Assembly: GCF_021654115.1 (NCBI RefSeq)
Contig: NZ_JAIWJF010000003.1
Location: 240,977 to 304,976, forward strand
Direction: 5' to 3'
Origin: Furfurilactobacillus milii
Lineage (GTDB): Bacteria > Bacillota > Bacilli > Lactobacillales > Lactobacillaceae
Length of the DNA stretch: 64,000 bases
Part shown: positions 28,311 to 38,035 of the stretch, piece by piece
Layout: every line of letters starts with the position of its first letter
Position numbering within the stretch: the stretch's first letter is position 1
The notes under the pieces: generated by a model
What the model was told of the DNA's origin: nothing
What the model saw: only the letters and a program-made list of their open reading frames with translations
The model's database searches: none
Program-made: the position numbers and the translations under genes

Positions 28311-28402
28311 ATTGCCATGCCAAAGAAGATGACCCATCTAAAATGGTGCTCAAGATGAAAACTGTGATAGTTCCATCGATGGCACTTAAGGAGGAGTCTC
28401 AG

Positions 28403-28987
28403 ATGGGCAGTACAGCATTACGACGGATGATCAGCGTCGCCGTGTTAGGCGCGGTTGCAGCGGTCATCATGTTTTTAGAGTTTCCGATTCTGCCGGGAGC
28501 TACGTTTATGAAGCTGGATTTCAGCTTATTAATTATTTTACTGGGGACAGTGATTTATGGGTTGGGCGATGGTGCATTGATTGCGCTAATCGCGGTGGTC
28601 TTGCATTTATTGCTAAAGGGCATCAATCCTTTTAGCTTAATTGGTGACACGATCGCCTTTGTAGCCAATATGGCGTACGTAATTCCGATTTACTGGCTGT
28701 TAACGCGATCGAGCCGGAAGACCAGCTTTAAATTGTCAGTTGGAATTTCACTGAGTACAGTGTTGTTGACAATTATTATGGCATTGCTCAATGCATTTTT
28801 AATGTTTCCGTTATACATGAAAGTCGGTGGCTTACCGCAATCAACAAACATTCCAGCGTTGATTTGGACTGTAGTGGTGCCGTTCAATCTAATTAAAGGT
28901 GTTATTATTGGCATCGCCTTTTGGATTGTTTATTGGCGAATGGCGCCATGGTTGAGCAGACAACGTCGTGCCATTAATACTAAATAG
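28403..28987 (+). CDS. ribU: Riboflavin ECF transporter S component
   Basis: This 194-aa membrane protein with about six helices belongs to the RibU family, which binds riboflavin and works with the shared EcfAA'T energising module. Conserved segments are FPILPGATFMKLDFSLLIILLG near the first helices, and NPFSLIGDTIAFVANMAYV. AAGGAGGAG at 28388-28396 fixes ATG 28403. The FMN riboswitch upstream supports the substrate. The organism may depend on riboflavin uptake, but no rib genes are in the window to test this. Confidence 0.93.
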   Translation: MGSTALRRMISVAVLGAVAAVIMFLEFPILPGATFMKLDFSLLIILLGTVIYGLGDGALIALIAVVLHLLLKGINPFSLIGDTIAFVANMAYVIPIYWLLTRSSRKTSFKLSVGISLSTVLLTIIMALLNAFLMFPLYMKVGGLPQSTNIPALIWTVVVPFNLIKGVIIGIAFWIVYWRMAPWLSRQRRAINTK

Positions 28988-29005
28988 TGAAATGAGTAAA
29001 TGTAA

Positions 29006-29036
29006 AAGCAGCCATTTTAGCTTGGTTGCTTTTTTC
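29006..29036 (+). terminator. Intrinsic terminator after ribU
   Basis: AAGCAGCC (29006-29013) pairs with GGTTGCTT (29024-29031), with one G-T wobble, and leads into a T-run. Confidence 0.8.
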
Positions 29037-29098
29037 TGTCGCTAGTAGTCAGCGGTCTTGTGTTAAACTGACATCACAACATTGTAGGAGGGGTTGGC

Positions 29099-30115
29099 GT
29101 GAATCCAGAATTTTTAATCCGTTTATTATCGGCTTCACAACCACGCCGACCCAAAGTTATTTTTAACTGTTTGACCGGCAAACGAACGGTGTCAGTGCTC
29201 TATTGGGCGCTTCGTTATAAACTGCTATCCTGGCTGAATGTATTCCCATCGTTACAGTGGGACACGTTTAACGGAGCAGTAAATAAGTTAGTGCAGGATA
29301 AACGCGTGACAGTTCAGTCGGACGGCCAGTTATTGAGCAATGAGGCATTGGAAAATGATGAACTGTCAGAACTCTTTCCGGCAGAACAGCGGCAAGTGTA
29401 TCGAATTATGCACGTTAAAATCGTGGCTGAAACTACTTTATTAGGCATTCAGGCTCTTTCACATACCATTTATCACGATATGGGGTATTTTCCCGTCAGT
29501 GTTAGTGAACGTGCCAGAGTACAGGTACGGCGCTGGTTCAGAAGTAGTTCATTTGATGAGAACCATATACGTGACTTAACGCTGGCCTTAAACCGCTGGT
29601 TAGCGACAATGCCGGCGCGAAAGGCAGACGTCTTTTTGAGTCAACTGGCTGGGGAAATGCATCCAGGCTACACTGTTCAACAGCTTTCACAAGCTTTGAA
29701 CCTGCCGACATGGCAAATTGATTTAATTCAGGCGGCCAACTTGGCGGCATTTGCGCAGTTTTGCCAAGCCGACACGCATGGGTGGCGTAATTTATTAAGT
29801 CCGTTTATGGATCAGGCATTACCACGACCGGTGAAGCAGACACTTAGTGCTGTTCAGCAAGGGACAACAAGAACAGCGATTTCACAACAACGGGGATTGA
29901 GGCCCAGCACAATTAATGAACATTTATTAACTGCCGCGATTTTATTACCGCTGGATCAGTTTCCGTATGAAAAATGTGTTGATGAGGCTACTCGTGAAAG
30001 CATCAAAAAACATCAACCTGTCAATATTGACAATTGGCAGGGTTCATTGGGTGCGACGCCAGATCAGTTTTTTCAATATCGAATGACACAAATTTGGGAG
30101 ACAAAGCAAAAATGA
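29099..30115 (+). CDS. YpbB-like helix-turn-helix partner of the RecQ helicase
   Basis: This 338-aa protein starts at GTG 29099 behind GGAGGGG. It has no enzymatic motif I recognise. Its C-terminal part (about residues 250-300, VKQTLSAVQQGTTRTAISQQRGLRPSTINEHLLTA) matches the helicase-associated HTH_40 domain. Gene order with RecQ and then a LysM protein is the same as ypbB-recS-ypbE in B. subtilis. A role with the helicase in recombination is inferred from this order. It overlaps the helicase start by four bases (ATGA). Confidence 0.8.
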   Translation: MNPEFLIRLLSASQPRRPKVIFNCLTGKRTVSVLYWALRYKLLSWLNVFPSLQWDTFNGAVNKLVQDKRVTVQSDGQLLSNEALENDELSELFPAEQRQVYRIMHVKIVAETTLLGIQALSHTIYHDMGYFPVSVSERARVQVRRWFRSSSFDENHIRDLTLALNRWLATMPARKADVFLSQLAGEMHPGYTVQQLSQALNLPTWQIDLIQAANLAAFAQFCQADTHGWRNLLSPFMDQALPRPVKQTLSAVQQGTTRTAISQQRGLRPSTINEHLLTAAILLPLDQFPYEKCVDEATRESIKKHQPVNIDNWQGSLGATPDQFFQYRMTQIWETKQK

Positions 30116-31710
30116 GTCGTGAACCACATAAAATTGACAATGACATCCAATTGCCACGGCATGTTAAGCCAAATGATCCACGTTTAAAATTATCAGAGAC
30201 TGCTGTTGATTTAGCACGTGATCGGCAAGCGGCATTGCGTACTCATTTTGGTCTCAAGAAGTTTCGACCTGGACAGGCAGAAGCAATTGACAGTTTACAA
30301 CAAGGACGAAATGGCCTGGCCATTCTACCGACTGGGAGTGGCAAAACATTAATTTATGAACTGACAACTTATTTGATAAACCGTCCGTGTTTAATTGTGT
30401 CGCCGTTGTTATCATTAATGCAGGATCAAGTGGGACGATTGAATCAGCGCGGTGAACGGCGGGCAGTGGCACTGAACTCATTGCTGACTAAACCGGAAAA
30501 AGACAGTATCTTAAGTAGACTACAACAATATCGATTTATTTTTATCTCACCGGAGATGCTTCAAAATGAGGGTGTGATGACGTCAATTCAGCATTGTAAT
30601 ATTGGGCTGCTGGTTATTGATGAGGCTCACTGTATCTCAACGTGGGGACCAGATTTTCGACCCGCCTATTTGAGCTTAGGTGACGTTCGGAGTCAATTGG
30701 GCAATCCATTAACCTGTGTGTTGACCGCTACCGCTGATGAACATGTTCAAACCGACATTTTGACACAGCTACGTTTAAGGCCAACTGCTGCAAGAAAAGC
30801 GTCGATGGCTATGGCTACTGATGATCAACAAAACGTTCAAGTCATCAGGCAGTCAGTAAATCGTCCCAATATTTTCCTGGCGATGCGTTCCGTTACTTCG
30901 CGAAAGGAGAAGGCTAACGAACTTATGGGCCTGATGGCAAAGATTGTTAAGCCTGGAATTATTTATTTTTCAAGTAAGGCACAAGCCGATGAATGGGCGC
31001 AACGGCTAAGCGACGCTGGGTATCCCGCGGCCAGCTACCATGCTGGTTTAGATGCTCAAACGCGATATACGGTCCAACAACAATTTATGGCCGACCAATT
31101 GCAAGTTGTTTGTGCAACGAGTGCGTTTGGGATGGGCATTGATAAAGATAACATTCGCTTTGTCATTCACTATCATTTACCAGGCAACTTAAATGATTAC
31201 GTGCAAGAAATAGGACGGGCAGGCCGTGATGGGCAACAAAGTATTGCCATCTGTCTCATTGCACCAGGCGATGAACAATTGCCGGCTGATTTGGCGACGC
31301 TCCCACTACCGAATGATCGCCAAGTCAAAACATTTTATGAAACCAAACAACCAGCGTTACAAACTGATATGGACCAGTTGCTTGACTATTACAAAAAGCA
31401 TCATTTTAGCGAACAACAACTGATAGATCGATTTGGCGAACTGCGTCAAGAACGACAACTTGCATTGCGCAAATTCATTAACTTTACGCGATCACCTGAC
31501 TGCTTGCGAAAAACGCTACTGAATGGTTTCAATGAAACTTCGGTGCCACATGACCACAGCTGCTGTGCGCCTATCGGAACGGAATTCTCATTGTCAGAAT
31601 TGGGATTGGCACAGGATCAGCATGAACTGCAAAAGACAATGCAAATTCCAGGCTGGCGTCAGCAGTTTAAGGCACTTTTTAGCGAAAACTTTACTAATTC
31701 CAATGTTTGA
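30112..31710 (+). CDS. RecQ family ATP-dependent DNA helicase (RecS-like)
   Basis: This 532-aa 3'-5' helicase has motif 0 (FGLKKFRPGQ), Walker A ILPTGSGKT, the DEAH box in IDEAHCISTWGPDFRPAY and motif V/VI ATSAFGMGIDKDNIRFVIHYHLP to QEIGRAGRDGQ. It is shorter than canonical RecQ (about 600 aa) and lacks an HRDC domain, like B. subtilis RecS. The aromatic-rich loop reads STWGPDFRP instead of SQWGHDFRP. GGGAG lies 10 nt before ATG 30112. Confidence 0.92.
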   Translation: MSREPHKIDNDIQLPRHVKPNDPRLKLSETAVDLARDRQAALRTHFGLKKFRPGQAEAIDSLQQGRNGLAILPTGSGKTLIYELTTYLINRPCLIVSPLLSLMQDQVGRLNQRGERRAVALNSLLTKPEKDSILSRLQQYRFIFISPEMLQNEGVMTSIQHCNIGLLVIDEAHCISTWGPDFRPAYLSLGDVRSQLGNPLTCVLTATADEHVQTDILTQLRLRPTAARKASMAMATDDQQNVQVIRQSVNRPNIFLAMRSVTSRKEKANELMGLMAKIVKPGIIYFSSKAQADEWAQRLSDAGYPAASYHAGLDAQTRYTVQQQFMADQLQVVCATSAFGMGIDKDNIRFVIHYHLPGNLNDYVQEIGRAGRDGQQSIAICLIAPGDEQLPADLATLPLPNDRQVKTFYETKQPALQTDMDQLLDYYKKHHFSEQQLIDRFGELRQERQLALRKFINFTRSPDCLRKTLLNGFNETSVPHDHSCCAPIGTEFSLSELGLAQDQHELQKTMQIPGWRQQFKALFSENFTNSNV

Positions 31711-31756
31711 ATATGCTAGTATGTTAGACAGTGATAGGAAACAGGGAGGAAACGTC

Positions 31757-32362
31757 ATGAGTCAAAATAACGATCCTCAAGGACAAAAGCCTTGGGACAA
31801 AAAGTTTTCGGAGGATAATGGTGAAGTATCTCGTACTGCTAACCGCAAGCGTAATAGCCATAATTCATTAATTACAGCATTGCTTGTCCTAGTTATCATT
31901 GCGTTAGCCGCAGTGCCAACCTGGTATTACTTGGCTCACATGAATACGTTTAATCATCCTCAGAGCGCGGCCGTGTCGGTCTCCTCATCTAAGAAAAAAA
32001 CGAGTAGTTCGTCTGTAAAAAAAAAGACAGCTTCCGGCAAGTCATCTTCTGTGAGCTCAGTTAGTGACAGTGCAAGTTCGACTGATACAACATCGGTCAG
32101 TAGTGTCACAGATGACAGTAGTTCTGTAGCAACGACACAGTCCAGCGACAATACGGTTAGTTCAGATGACACTAGTTCATCTTCAAGCCAAAGCAGTTCT
32201 AGCAGCTCCGATAGTGGTAATAAATATGTCACGGTTGAAGCCGGGCAAGGCTTGTACCGCGTTGCTGTTAATAATGGGTTGTCCTTGCAACAACTGTTAA
32301 CACTAAACGGACTCTCAAGTTCATCCCAAGTTGCACCTGGGCAAAAGCTCCGCGTTAAATAA
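31757..32362 (+). CDS. Membrane-anchored LysM protein (YpbE-like)
   Basis: This 201-aa protein has a charged cytoplasmic N-terminus (residues 1-35), one transmembrane helix (about 37-58), and a long Ser/Thr/Lys-rich external linker (about 70-155) with poly-Ser runs. A C-terminal LysM domain (YVTVEAGQGLYRVAVNNGLS to PGQKLRVK) should bind peptidoglycan. The layout equals B. subtilis YpbE, including its position after the RecQ gene. AGGGAGGAAA precedes the ATG. Confidence 0.88.
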   Translation: MSQNNDPQGQKPWDKKFSEDNGEVSRTANRKRNSHNSLITALLVLVIIALAAVPTWYYLAHMNTFNHPQSAAVSVSSSKKKTSSSSVKKKTASGKSSSVSSVSDSASSTDTTSVSSVTDDSSSVATTQSSDNTVSSDDTSSSSSQSSSSSSDSGNKYVTVEAGQGLYRVAVNNGLSLQQLLTLNGLSSSSQVAPGQKLRVK

Positions 32363-32380
32363 CAATGAAATTAAGCTAAG

Positions 32381-32423
32381 AAATGTCTCATTTTGGTAAT
32401 AACCTAAACTGAGACATTTTTTT
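32381..32423 (+). terminator. Intrinsic terminator after the LysM gene
   Basis: AAATGTCTCA pairs with TGAGACATTT, with an inner GGT/ACC stem, followed by seven T. Confidence 0.88.
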
Positions 32424-32439
32424 GTGTTTCAACATTCGG

Positions 32440-32445
32440 TATAAT
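32440..32445 (+). promoter_or_regulatory. -10 box of cmk
   Basis: A perfect TATAAT lies about 37 nt before the cmk ATG, just after the terminator. The -35 is poor. Confidence 0.45.
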
Positions 32446-32481
32446 GATAAGGTTCGAGAATGTGTATAGGAGAGGACAAGC

Positions 32482-33177
32482 ATGAATGATTCTGCTGTAA
32501 ATGGCATTCAAATTGCCATTGATGGCCCGGCTTCAGCTGGGAAAAGTACGGTTGCTAAACTCGTGGCCGCCAAATATGGATACGTTTACTTGGATACGGG
32601 TGCAATGTATCGGGCGATTACATGGGTTGCACTGCAACAGAATGTTCAACTAGACGATGAATCCGCAGTGATGGCTGTCGTCGATCAGACACCGATTCAT
32701 TTTGCAGCTGGTTCACCAGATCAACTCGTTTTTGCAGGTGATCAGGATGTTACAAAGGCGATTCGTAGTGAGGACGTTACTAATAACGTTTCAACAGTCG
32801 CTGCCTTACCGCAAGTGCGGGCTGCCTTAACTGCGCAAATGCAAAAGATTGCTGCGGCAGGTGGCATTGTGATGGACGGTCGTGATATTGGTACAACGGT
32901 CTTGCCGCATGCACAGGTCAAGATTTTCTTGGTTGCCAGTGTTAAGGAACGCGCCCAGCGTCGTTATTTGGAAAATCAGAGTAAGGGCATTGAGGTTTCA
33001 CTTGAGACATTGGAAGATGAAATTCAAGCTCGCGATTACAAAGATTCTCACCGGGAGACGTCACCATTGGTTCAGGCCAAGGATGCCCAGCGTTTAGATA
33101 CGACTTCATTATCGGTTAAGCAAGTGGTCGAACAAATTTCAAAGACCATCGATCAATATTTAAATCATCAAGGTTAG
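32482..33177 (+). CDS. cmk: Cytidylate kinase
   Basis: This 231-aa kinase phosphorylates CMP and dCMP to the diphosphates. The P-loop [17 protein letters not shown] is at residues 11-27. [12 protein letters not shown] and the [12 protein letters not shown] and [16 protein letters not shown] segments are family-specific. AGGAGAGGA precedes the ATG. It is followed by the S1-domain gene, the order seen in most Firmicutes. Confidence 0.97.
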   Translation: MNDSAVNGIQIAIDGPASAGKSTVAKLVAAKYGYVYLDTGAMYRAITWVALQQNVQLDDESAVMAVVDQTPIHFAAGSPDQLVFAGDQDVTKAIRSEDVTNNVSTVAALPQVRAALTAQMQKIAAAGGIVMDGRDIGTTVLPHAQVKIFLVASVKERAQRRYLENQSKGIEVSLETLEDEIQARDYKDSHRETSPLVQAKDAQRLDTTSLSVKQVVEQISKTIDQYLNHQG

Positions 33178-33249
33178 GCTTATTACTGGTATTTCATCGG
33201 TAATTCGATTATTATGTTAAATAGATATTGTCACTAGGAGGATTTTTTG

Positions 33250-34446
33250 ATGAGCGAAAGCGAAGACAACAAAGAATTATTAGATGCGTTAAACAACGCG
33301 GGCCAAGTAAACATTGGCGATGTCGTTAAGGGTGAAGTATTGGCCATTGACGAAGACCGACAAGCAATTGTTGGTATCGGCGACACTGGGGTTGAAGGTG
33401 TCGTACCAGTAAAGGAATTAACTTCTGATTCAGATTCATTAAAAGTCGGTAACGTCCTGGATTTAGTTGTCATTTCACGAATTGGCAACGATAAAGAAGG
33501 CGGCAGTTACCTGTTATCACAACGTCGTTTGGAAGCCCGCAAGGCTTGGGACAACATTGAAAAGGAATACCAAAGCGGCGACAACTTGGATGCTACTGTT
33601 ACACAAGTTGTTAAAGGTGGCTTAGTGGTTGATGCTGGTGTGCGTGGATTTGTTCCTGCATCAATGGTTTCTGACCACTACGTTGAAGATTTAAACCAAT
33701 TCAAGGGTCAAAAATTGACGTTTAAGATTGTGGAAATCGAACCAAGCGAAAACCGTTTGATTTTGTCCCACCGTGCCATTGTTGAAGCAGAAAACAAGGC
33801 TAAACGTGAAGAGTTGTTTGCAACACTTGTTGCTGGTGATGTTGTCGAAGGTACAGTTGCACGCATGACTGACTTTGGTGCATTCGTTGATCTTGGTGGT
33901 GTGGATGGTTTAGTCCATGTTTCCGAAATCTCATACGAGCATGTTAACAAGCCAAGTGATGTCTTAAAGGTTGGTCAACAAATCAAGGTTAAGGTATTGA
34001 ATGTTGACCCAGATCGTCAACGAATTTCATTATCCTTGAAGCAGACACAACCTGGTCCTTGGGATGACATCGAAGAAAAGGCTCCAGTTGGTGCCGTTCT
34101 TGACGGAACTGTTCGTCGTTTGACTGACTTTGGTGCATTTGTTGAAGTGTTCTCAGGTGTTGAAGGCTTAGTTCACATTTCACAAATCTCTCACGAACAC
34201 ATTGCTACACCAAATGATGTTTTGAAGGTTGGACAAGATGTTAAGGTTAAGGTTCTGAATGTTGATCCTGAACAACAACGTCTTGGTTTATCCATCAAGG
34301 CTCTGGAAGAAAAACCAGCCAGTGAAAATAACCATGAAGAACACGAAGATCGTGGCGCTTCTCGTAATGATGTTCAAAATTACTCAAGTGATGACGATGG
34401 TGGTTTCACAATTGGTGATTTGACTGGTAACGATTTAAACAAGTAG
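33250..34446 (+). CDS. rpsA: Ribosomal protein S1-like protein (four S1 domains)
   Basis: This 398-aa RNA-binding protein has four S1 motifs at roughly residues 17-85, 103-167, 186-255 and 272-340. Each has the DFGAFVDLGGVDGLVHVSEIS-type core in the last two. Firmicute members have four to five domains, against six in E. coli S1, and their role in translation initiation is less certain. The acidic, Gly-rich tail is typical. AGGAGGATT fixes ATG 33250, and a TTG directly before it is ignored. Confidence 0.93.
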   Translation: MSESEDNKELLDALNNAGQVNIGDVVKGEVLAIDEDRQAIVGIGDTGVEGVVPVKELTSDSDSLKVGNVLDLVVISRIGNDKEGGSYLLSQRRLEARKAWDNIEKEYQSGDNLDATVTQVVKGGLVVDAGVRGFVPASMVSDHYVEDLNQFKGQKLTFKIVEIEPSENRLILSHRAIVEAENKAKREELFATLVAGDVVEGTVARMTDFGAFVDLGGVDGLVHVSEISYEHVNKPSDVLKVGQQIKVKVLNVDPDRQRISLSLKQTQPGPWDDIEEKAPVGAVLDGTVRRLTDFGAFVEVFSGVEGLVHISQISHEHIATPNDVLKVGQDVKVKVLNVDPEQQRLGLSIKALEEKPASENNHEEHEDRGASRNDVQNYSSDDDGGFTIGDLTGNDLNK

Positions 34447-34465
34447 GTTGAATTAAGCTACCATG

Positions 34466-34495
34466 GATTCCTCCGTTTTGGGGGAATCTTTTTTT
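34466..34495 (+). terminator. Intrinsic terminator after rpsA
   Basis: GATTCCTCC (34466-34474) pairs with GGGGGAATC (34480-34488), followed by seven T. Confidence 0.9.
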
Positions 34496-34592
34496 ATGGT
34501 AATGCGATGTCTCCCAGCGGGCGGATTGTTGCGAAATACGTGACAATTGCGTACACTGGGACACGATATTGAACAAGAACAGGAGGAAAGCT

Positions 34593-35903
34593 ATGGCTAA
34601 TCCAACAGTGGCCATTGTTGGCCGACCAAACGTCGGGAAATCCACTATTTTTAACCGTTTAGTTGGTGACCGAATTTCCATTGTGGAAGATACGCCGGGA
34701 GTTACCCGTGATCGTATTTATTCATCTGCAGAGTGGCTCGGTCGTCACTTTAATTTGATTGATACTGGTGGGATTGATCTGTCAGATCAACCGTTTAGTG
34801 TGCAAATCACCGAACAGGCAGAAATTGCGATTGATGAAGCTGACGTAATCGTCTTTTTGGCGAGTGCGGTAGAAGGTGTCACCGACGAAGACGAACAGGT
34901 CGCAAAGATTTTATACAGAGCTGATAAGCCGGTCTTATTAGCCGTTAACAAGGCCGATAATCCAGAACAACGTCAACAAATTTATGATTTTTATACACTT
35001 GGATTTGGCGATCCATACCCAATTTCCGGTGCTCATGGGACCGGTTTAGGCGATTTATTGGATGCAGTGGTTAAAGAATTTCCAACCGATGCAGCTAACG
35101 ATGAGGATGACAGCATCCGTTTCAGTTTGATTGGTCGGCCTAACGTCGGCAAATCATCCATTGTGAATGCTTTACTGGGTGAAGATCGTGTCATCGTTTC
35201 GGATGTTTCCGGTACTACTCGTGATGCCGTTAACACGAAGTTTACAGATCCCGATGGCGATGAGTTCACCATGGTTGATACCGCTGGGCTTCGTAAACGT
35301 GGTAAGGTTTATGAAAACACAGAACGGTATTCGGTCATGCGCGCGATGAGTGCCATCGACAAGAGTGATGTTGTGCTGGTTGTTTTGAACGCCGAAGAAG
35401 GCATTCGCGAGCAGGATAAACACGTTGCTGGGTACGCACACGAAGCTGGCCGGGCGATTATCATCGTTGTTAACAAGTGGGATACGTTAACCAAAGATGA
35501 TTACACAATGGCTAACTTTGAAGCAGAGATTCGTGACCAGTTCCAGTATTTGGACTATGCACCGATCGTGTACGTTTCTGCAAAGACGCATCAACGTTTG
35601 GACAAGTTGCCAGCCTTAATTAAGCAGGTTAACGAGAACCATCGCAAACGGATTAAGTCTTCAACATTAAACGATGTGATTACTGACGCAATTGCAACAA
35701 CACCAACACCGACACAAAATGGGCGTCGATTACGAGTTTATTACGTCACCCAAGTTGCAATTCAGCCACCGACATTTGTCTTCTTTGTTAATGATCCGGA
35801 ACTGATGCATTTCTCATATCAGCGTTTTTTGGAGAATCAAATTCGTAAGGCGTTCGACTTTACGGGGACGCCAATTCACCTAATTCCGCGTCAAAGAAAG
35901 TAG
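34593..35903 (+). CDS. der: Ribosome biogenesis GTPase Der (EngA)
   Basis: This 436-aa 50S assembly GTPase has two tandem G domains and a C-terminal KH-like domain. Domain 1 has GRPNVGKST at residues 9-17, DTGG and NKAD. Domain 2 has [27 protein letters not shown] and NKWD. The C-terminus has the family [36 protein letters not shown] (34580-34588) sets ATG 34593. Confidence 0.97.
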   Translation: MANPTVAIVGRPNVGKSTIFNRLVGDRISIVEDTPGVTRDRIYSSAEWLGRHFNLIDTGGIDLSDQPFSVQITEQAEIAIDEADVIVFLASAVEGVTDEDEQVAKILYRADKPVLLAVNKADNPEQRQQIYDFYTLGFGDPYPISGAHGTGLGDLLDAVVKEFPTDAANDEDDSIRFSLIGRPNVGKSSIVNALLGEDRVIVSDVSGTTRDAVNTKFTDPDGDEFTMVDTAGLRKRGKVYENTERYSVMRAMSAIDKSDVVLVVLNAEEGIREQDKHVAGYAHEAGRAIIIVVNKWDTLTKDDYTMANFEAEIRDQFQYLDYAPIVYVSAKTHQRLDKLPALIKQVNENHRKRIKSSTLNDVITDAIATTPTPTQNGRRLRVYYVTQVAIQPPTFVFFVNDPELMHFSYQRFLENQIRKAFDFTGTPIHLIPRQRK

Positions 35904-35993
35904 TTGCATCAGTCAAATTAGAACGATTCAATCACTTTCATTATAAAAATGGCTAGAAACATTGATTTAACAAGGAAAAATGCACTTTTTTGC

Positions 35994-36022
35994 TTGTTCA
36001 AACGATGTCTGTGTGGTAAATT
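35994..36022 (+). promoter_or_regulatory. Promoter of hup
   Basis: TTGTTC (35994-35999), a 17-nt spacer and TAAATT (36017-36022) leave a 5' leader of about 110 nt before hup. Confidence 0.5.
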
Positions 36023-36141
36023 GAATGTTGAAATGATGCGGTTGACCGTTATTGTTTCGCCGTTTCTGGACCACTCAGAGATGGCTACTAGATGTTTACA
36101 TAATTAAACGTCTAAGCCCAAATCCGGAGGTGAAATCTCAC

Positions 36142-36417
36142 ATGGCAAACAAGGCACAATTAGTTAACGATGTTGCAGCAGCAACTGGTTTAACCAAGAA
36201 ATCAGCAACCGAGGCTGTTGATGCAGTTTTTGACTCAGTTCAAAAGAGCTTAGCTAAGGGCGACAAGGTGCAATTGATCGGCTTTGGTAACTTCGAAGTA
36301 CGTTCACGCGCTGCTCGTAAGGGCCGTAACCCACAAACTGGGCAAGAAATCGAAATCCCAGCAAGCAAGGTACCTGCATTCAAGCCAGGTAAAGCTTTAA
36401 AGGATGCCGTTAAGTAA
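36142..36417 (+). CDS. hup: DNA-binding protein HU
   Basis: This 91-aa histone-like protein bends DNA and compacts the nucleoid. The full HU fold is present, with the signature [21 protein letters not shown] covering the beta-arm start and a C-terminal [22 protein letters not shown] just before ATG 36142 sets the start. The bias toward optimal codons suggests high expression. A terminator follows. Confidence 0.98.
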   Translation: MANKAQLVNDVAAATGLTKKSATEAVDAVFDSVQKSLAKGDKVQLIGFGNFEVRSRAARKGRNPQTGQEIEIPASKVPAFKPGKALKDAVK

Positions 36418-36434
36418 TTTATTACTTGATGGAT

Positions 36435-36470
36435 AAGGACTCGGAGAAATCTGGGTCCTTTTTCTTTTTC
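36435..36470 (+). terminator. Intrinsic terminator after hup
   Basis: AAGGACTC (36435-36442) pairs with GGGTCCTT (36453-36460), with one wobble, followed by T-runs broken by C. Confidence 0.8.
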
Positions 36471-36514
36471 CCAAACTAATTGTTATAGTTTGTTTGAGAT
36501 AGTGGTTATTTCGG

Positions 36515-36588
36515 CGCTTGCGGTTGTCAAAATCGAATGCTGCCCTGAGACCGGTCCCAGGGAACGGCGTTTCTGGTCGACGCAACGA
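36515..36588 (+). repeat. Short form of the glyS-downstream structured element
   Basis: CGCTTGCGGTTGTC (36515-36528) matches 10480-10493 at 13 of 14 positions. Then comes the near-perfect 20-bp palindrome CCCTGAGACCGGTCCCAGGG (36543-36562), and the hairpin GCGT-TTCTGGTCG-ACGC (36567-36583) followed by AACGA. The same hairpin at 10909-10925 has ACGT/ACGT, so one base pair changed from A-T to G-C on both sides. Outer palindrome bases also changed together (CCG/CGG against CCC/GGG). The roughly 375-nt middle of the long form is missing. No coding sense is seen. Confidence 0.6.
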
Positions 36589-36681
36589 TTAACGCAACAC
36601 TATCAGTGCGTTTGCTGGTGTTAAATGCCGGATAAGGGTACAATAATATGTCGATATTAAGAATTATGAGGAGGCCGAAAC

Positions 36682-37962
36682 ATGAGTGAGACGAATAGTT
36701 ATTCGGTTCAAATGCTCGATGCTTTGCAAAGCGGTCAGGTAGATAAATCAAATAAATTATTTGCGTGGGCATTGCGTAAAGATGATGACGACACTTTGTA
36801 TAATTTGGCTGAACAATTATATGGCCTAGGTTTCAATAAAAAGGCGCAACGAATCTATGAAAAATTATTAAAAGAGTATCCGGATGAGGACGAACTGAGA
36901 ACGAGTTTGGCCGACATTGCGATTGACGAGGGTGACACGGACGCTGCAACTAATTATTTGGACGCCGTCTCGCCAGATTCTGACGCGTATCTACAAAGCC
37001 TGTTAGTGGCGGCTGACCTATATCAATCAGAGGAATTATTTGAAGTTAGCGAACAAAAATTGTTAACGGCAGAAAAAATTGCTCCAGATGAACCGGTGGT
37101 GTTGTTTGCACTTGGTGAATTTTATTTCATGATGCGTGAATATCAAAAATCAATTAACTACTATTTGGATTTGATCAAACGTGGCATTCCAAAGATGGAA
37201 GACGTAGATTTAGTTTCCCGCATCGGGGTTGCTTATGCTAATTCGGGTAAATTTGAACAGGCGGTTGGTTACCTTGAGCAGATTCATACAGCCGATATGA
37301 CACCGGACGTCCGTTTTCAACTTGGCTTTGTGTACACGCAACTCAAGGATAATCAAAAGGCGATTCACACATTTGAGCAGTTGCATGACGAGGATCCTTC
37401 GTATTCGTCACTGTATCCGTATCTTGCCCGCGCACTGTCTGATGATAATCAGGTTGAGGCAGCCTATAAGGTCGCTCAAGAGGGTTTAGGTGTTGATGAG
37501 TATAACCAGGACCTCTTTGGATTAGCGGCGAATTTGGCGCTTAAATTGCAGGAGAACGGAGCTGCAGAGGATTACCTCAAACGTGGGTTAGCGCTGGATC
37601 CTGATAATCAGACGCTCATGATCCAGTTGAGCAACTTGTATGTTCAGGCGCATCACGATGTAGCAAATGTGGACTTGGCAACTCAGTACGTTCAGCGTGA
37701 CCAAGTTGACCCACAAGTGTACTGGAATTTGGCGGTTTCTTACGTTCGTTTGGAAAAGAATGAAGAGGCGCAAACTTACTATGATGCAGCACGGCCTTAC
37801 TTTGAAGACAATCCTGATTTTTTAAAGCCGGCATTCTTCTTCTACCGTGAGCAGGGGCAACCCGAAGTTGCGGTTAATTTGCTGCGGAACTATCTGAAGT
37901 TGCAGCCGGAGGATGAAGAAATGGTTGCAGCCTTAGAAGATTACGAAGACCAAGGCTACTAA
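36682..37962 (+). CDS. Tetratricopeptide-repeat protein (YpiA-like)
   Basis: This 426-aa acidic cytoplasmic protein is built almost entirely of TPR-type helical hairpins (for example FALGEFYFMMREYQKSINYYLDL, RIGVAYANSGKFEQAVGYLEQI and YVRLEKNEEAQTYYDAARPYF). No signal peptide or enzymatic motif is visible. Similar proteins sit near hup and cca in lactobacilli. A scaffold role is inferred from the repeats only. GAGGAGG precedes the ATG, and TACAAT at 36639-36644 may be its -10. Confidence 0.85.
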   Translation: MSETNSYSVQMLDALQSGQVDKSNKLFAWALRKDDDDTLYNLAEQLYGLGFNKKAQRIYEKLLKEYPDEDELRTSLADIAIDEGDTDAATNYLDAVSPDSDAYLQSLLVAADLYQSEELFEVSEQKLLTAEKIAPDEPVVLFALGEFYFMMREYQKSINYYLDLIKRGIPKMEDVDLVSRIGVAYANSGKFEQAVGYLEQIHTADMTPDVRFQLGFVYTQLKDNQKAIHTFEQLHDEDPSYSSLYPYLARALSDDNQVEAAYKVAQEGLGVDEYNQDLFGLAANLALKLQENGAAEDYLKRGLALDPDNQTLMIQLSNLYVQAHHDVANVDLATQYVQRDQVDPQVYWNLAVSYVRLEKNEEAQTYYDAARPYFEDNPDFLKPAFFFYREQGQPEVAVNLLRNYLKLQPEDEEMVAALEDYEDQGY

Positions 37963-37973
37963 AAAATAATTTA

Positions 37974-38034
37974 AAAAGCGACTCATCGAATGATGACACC
38001 TCAATAGGTGGCCTCATGTTGATGAATCGCTTTT
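37974..38034. terminator. Bidirectional terminator between the TPR and Xer-like genes
   Basis: AAAAGCGA and CTCATC at the left pair with GATGA and ATCGCTTTT at the right. An inner CACCT/AGGTG stem gives T-runs on both strands for these convergent genes. Confidence 0.75.
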
Positions 38035-38035
38035 C

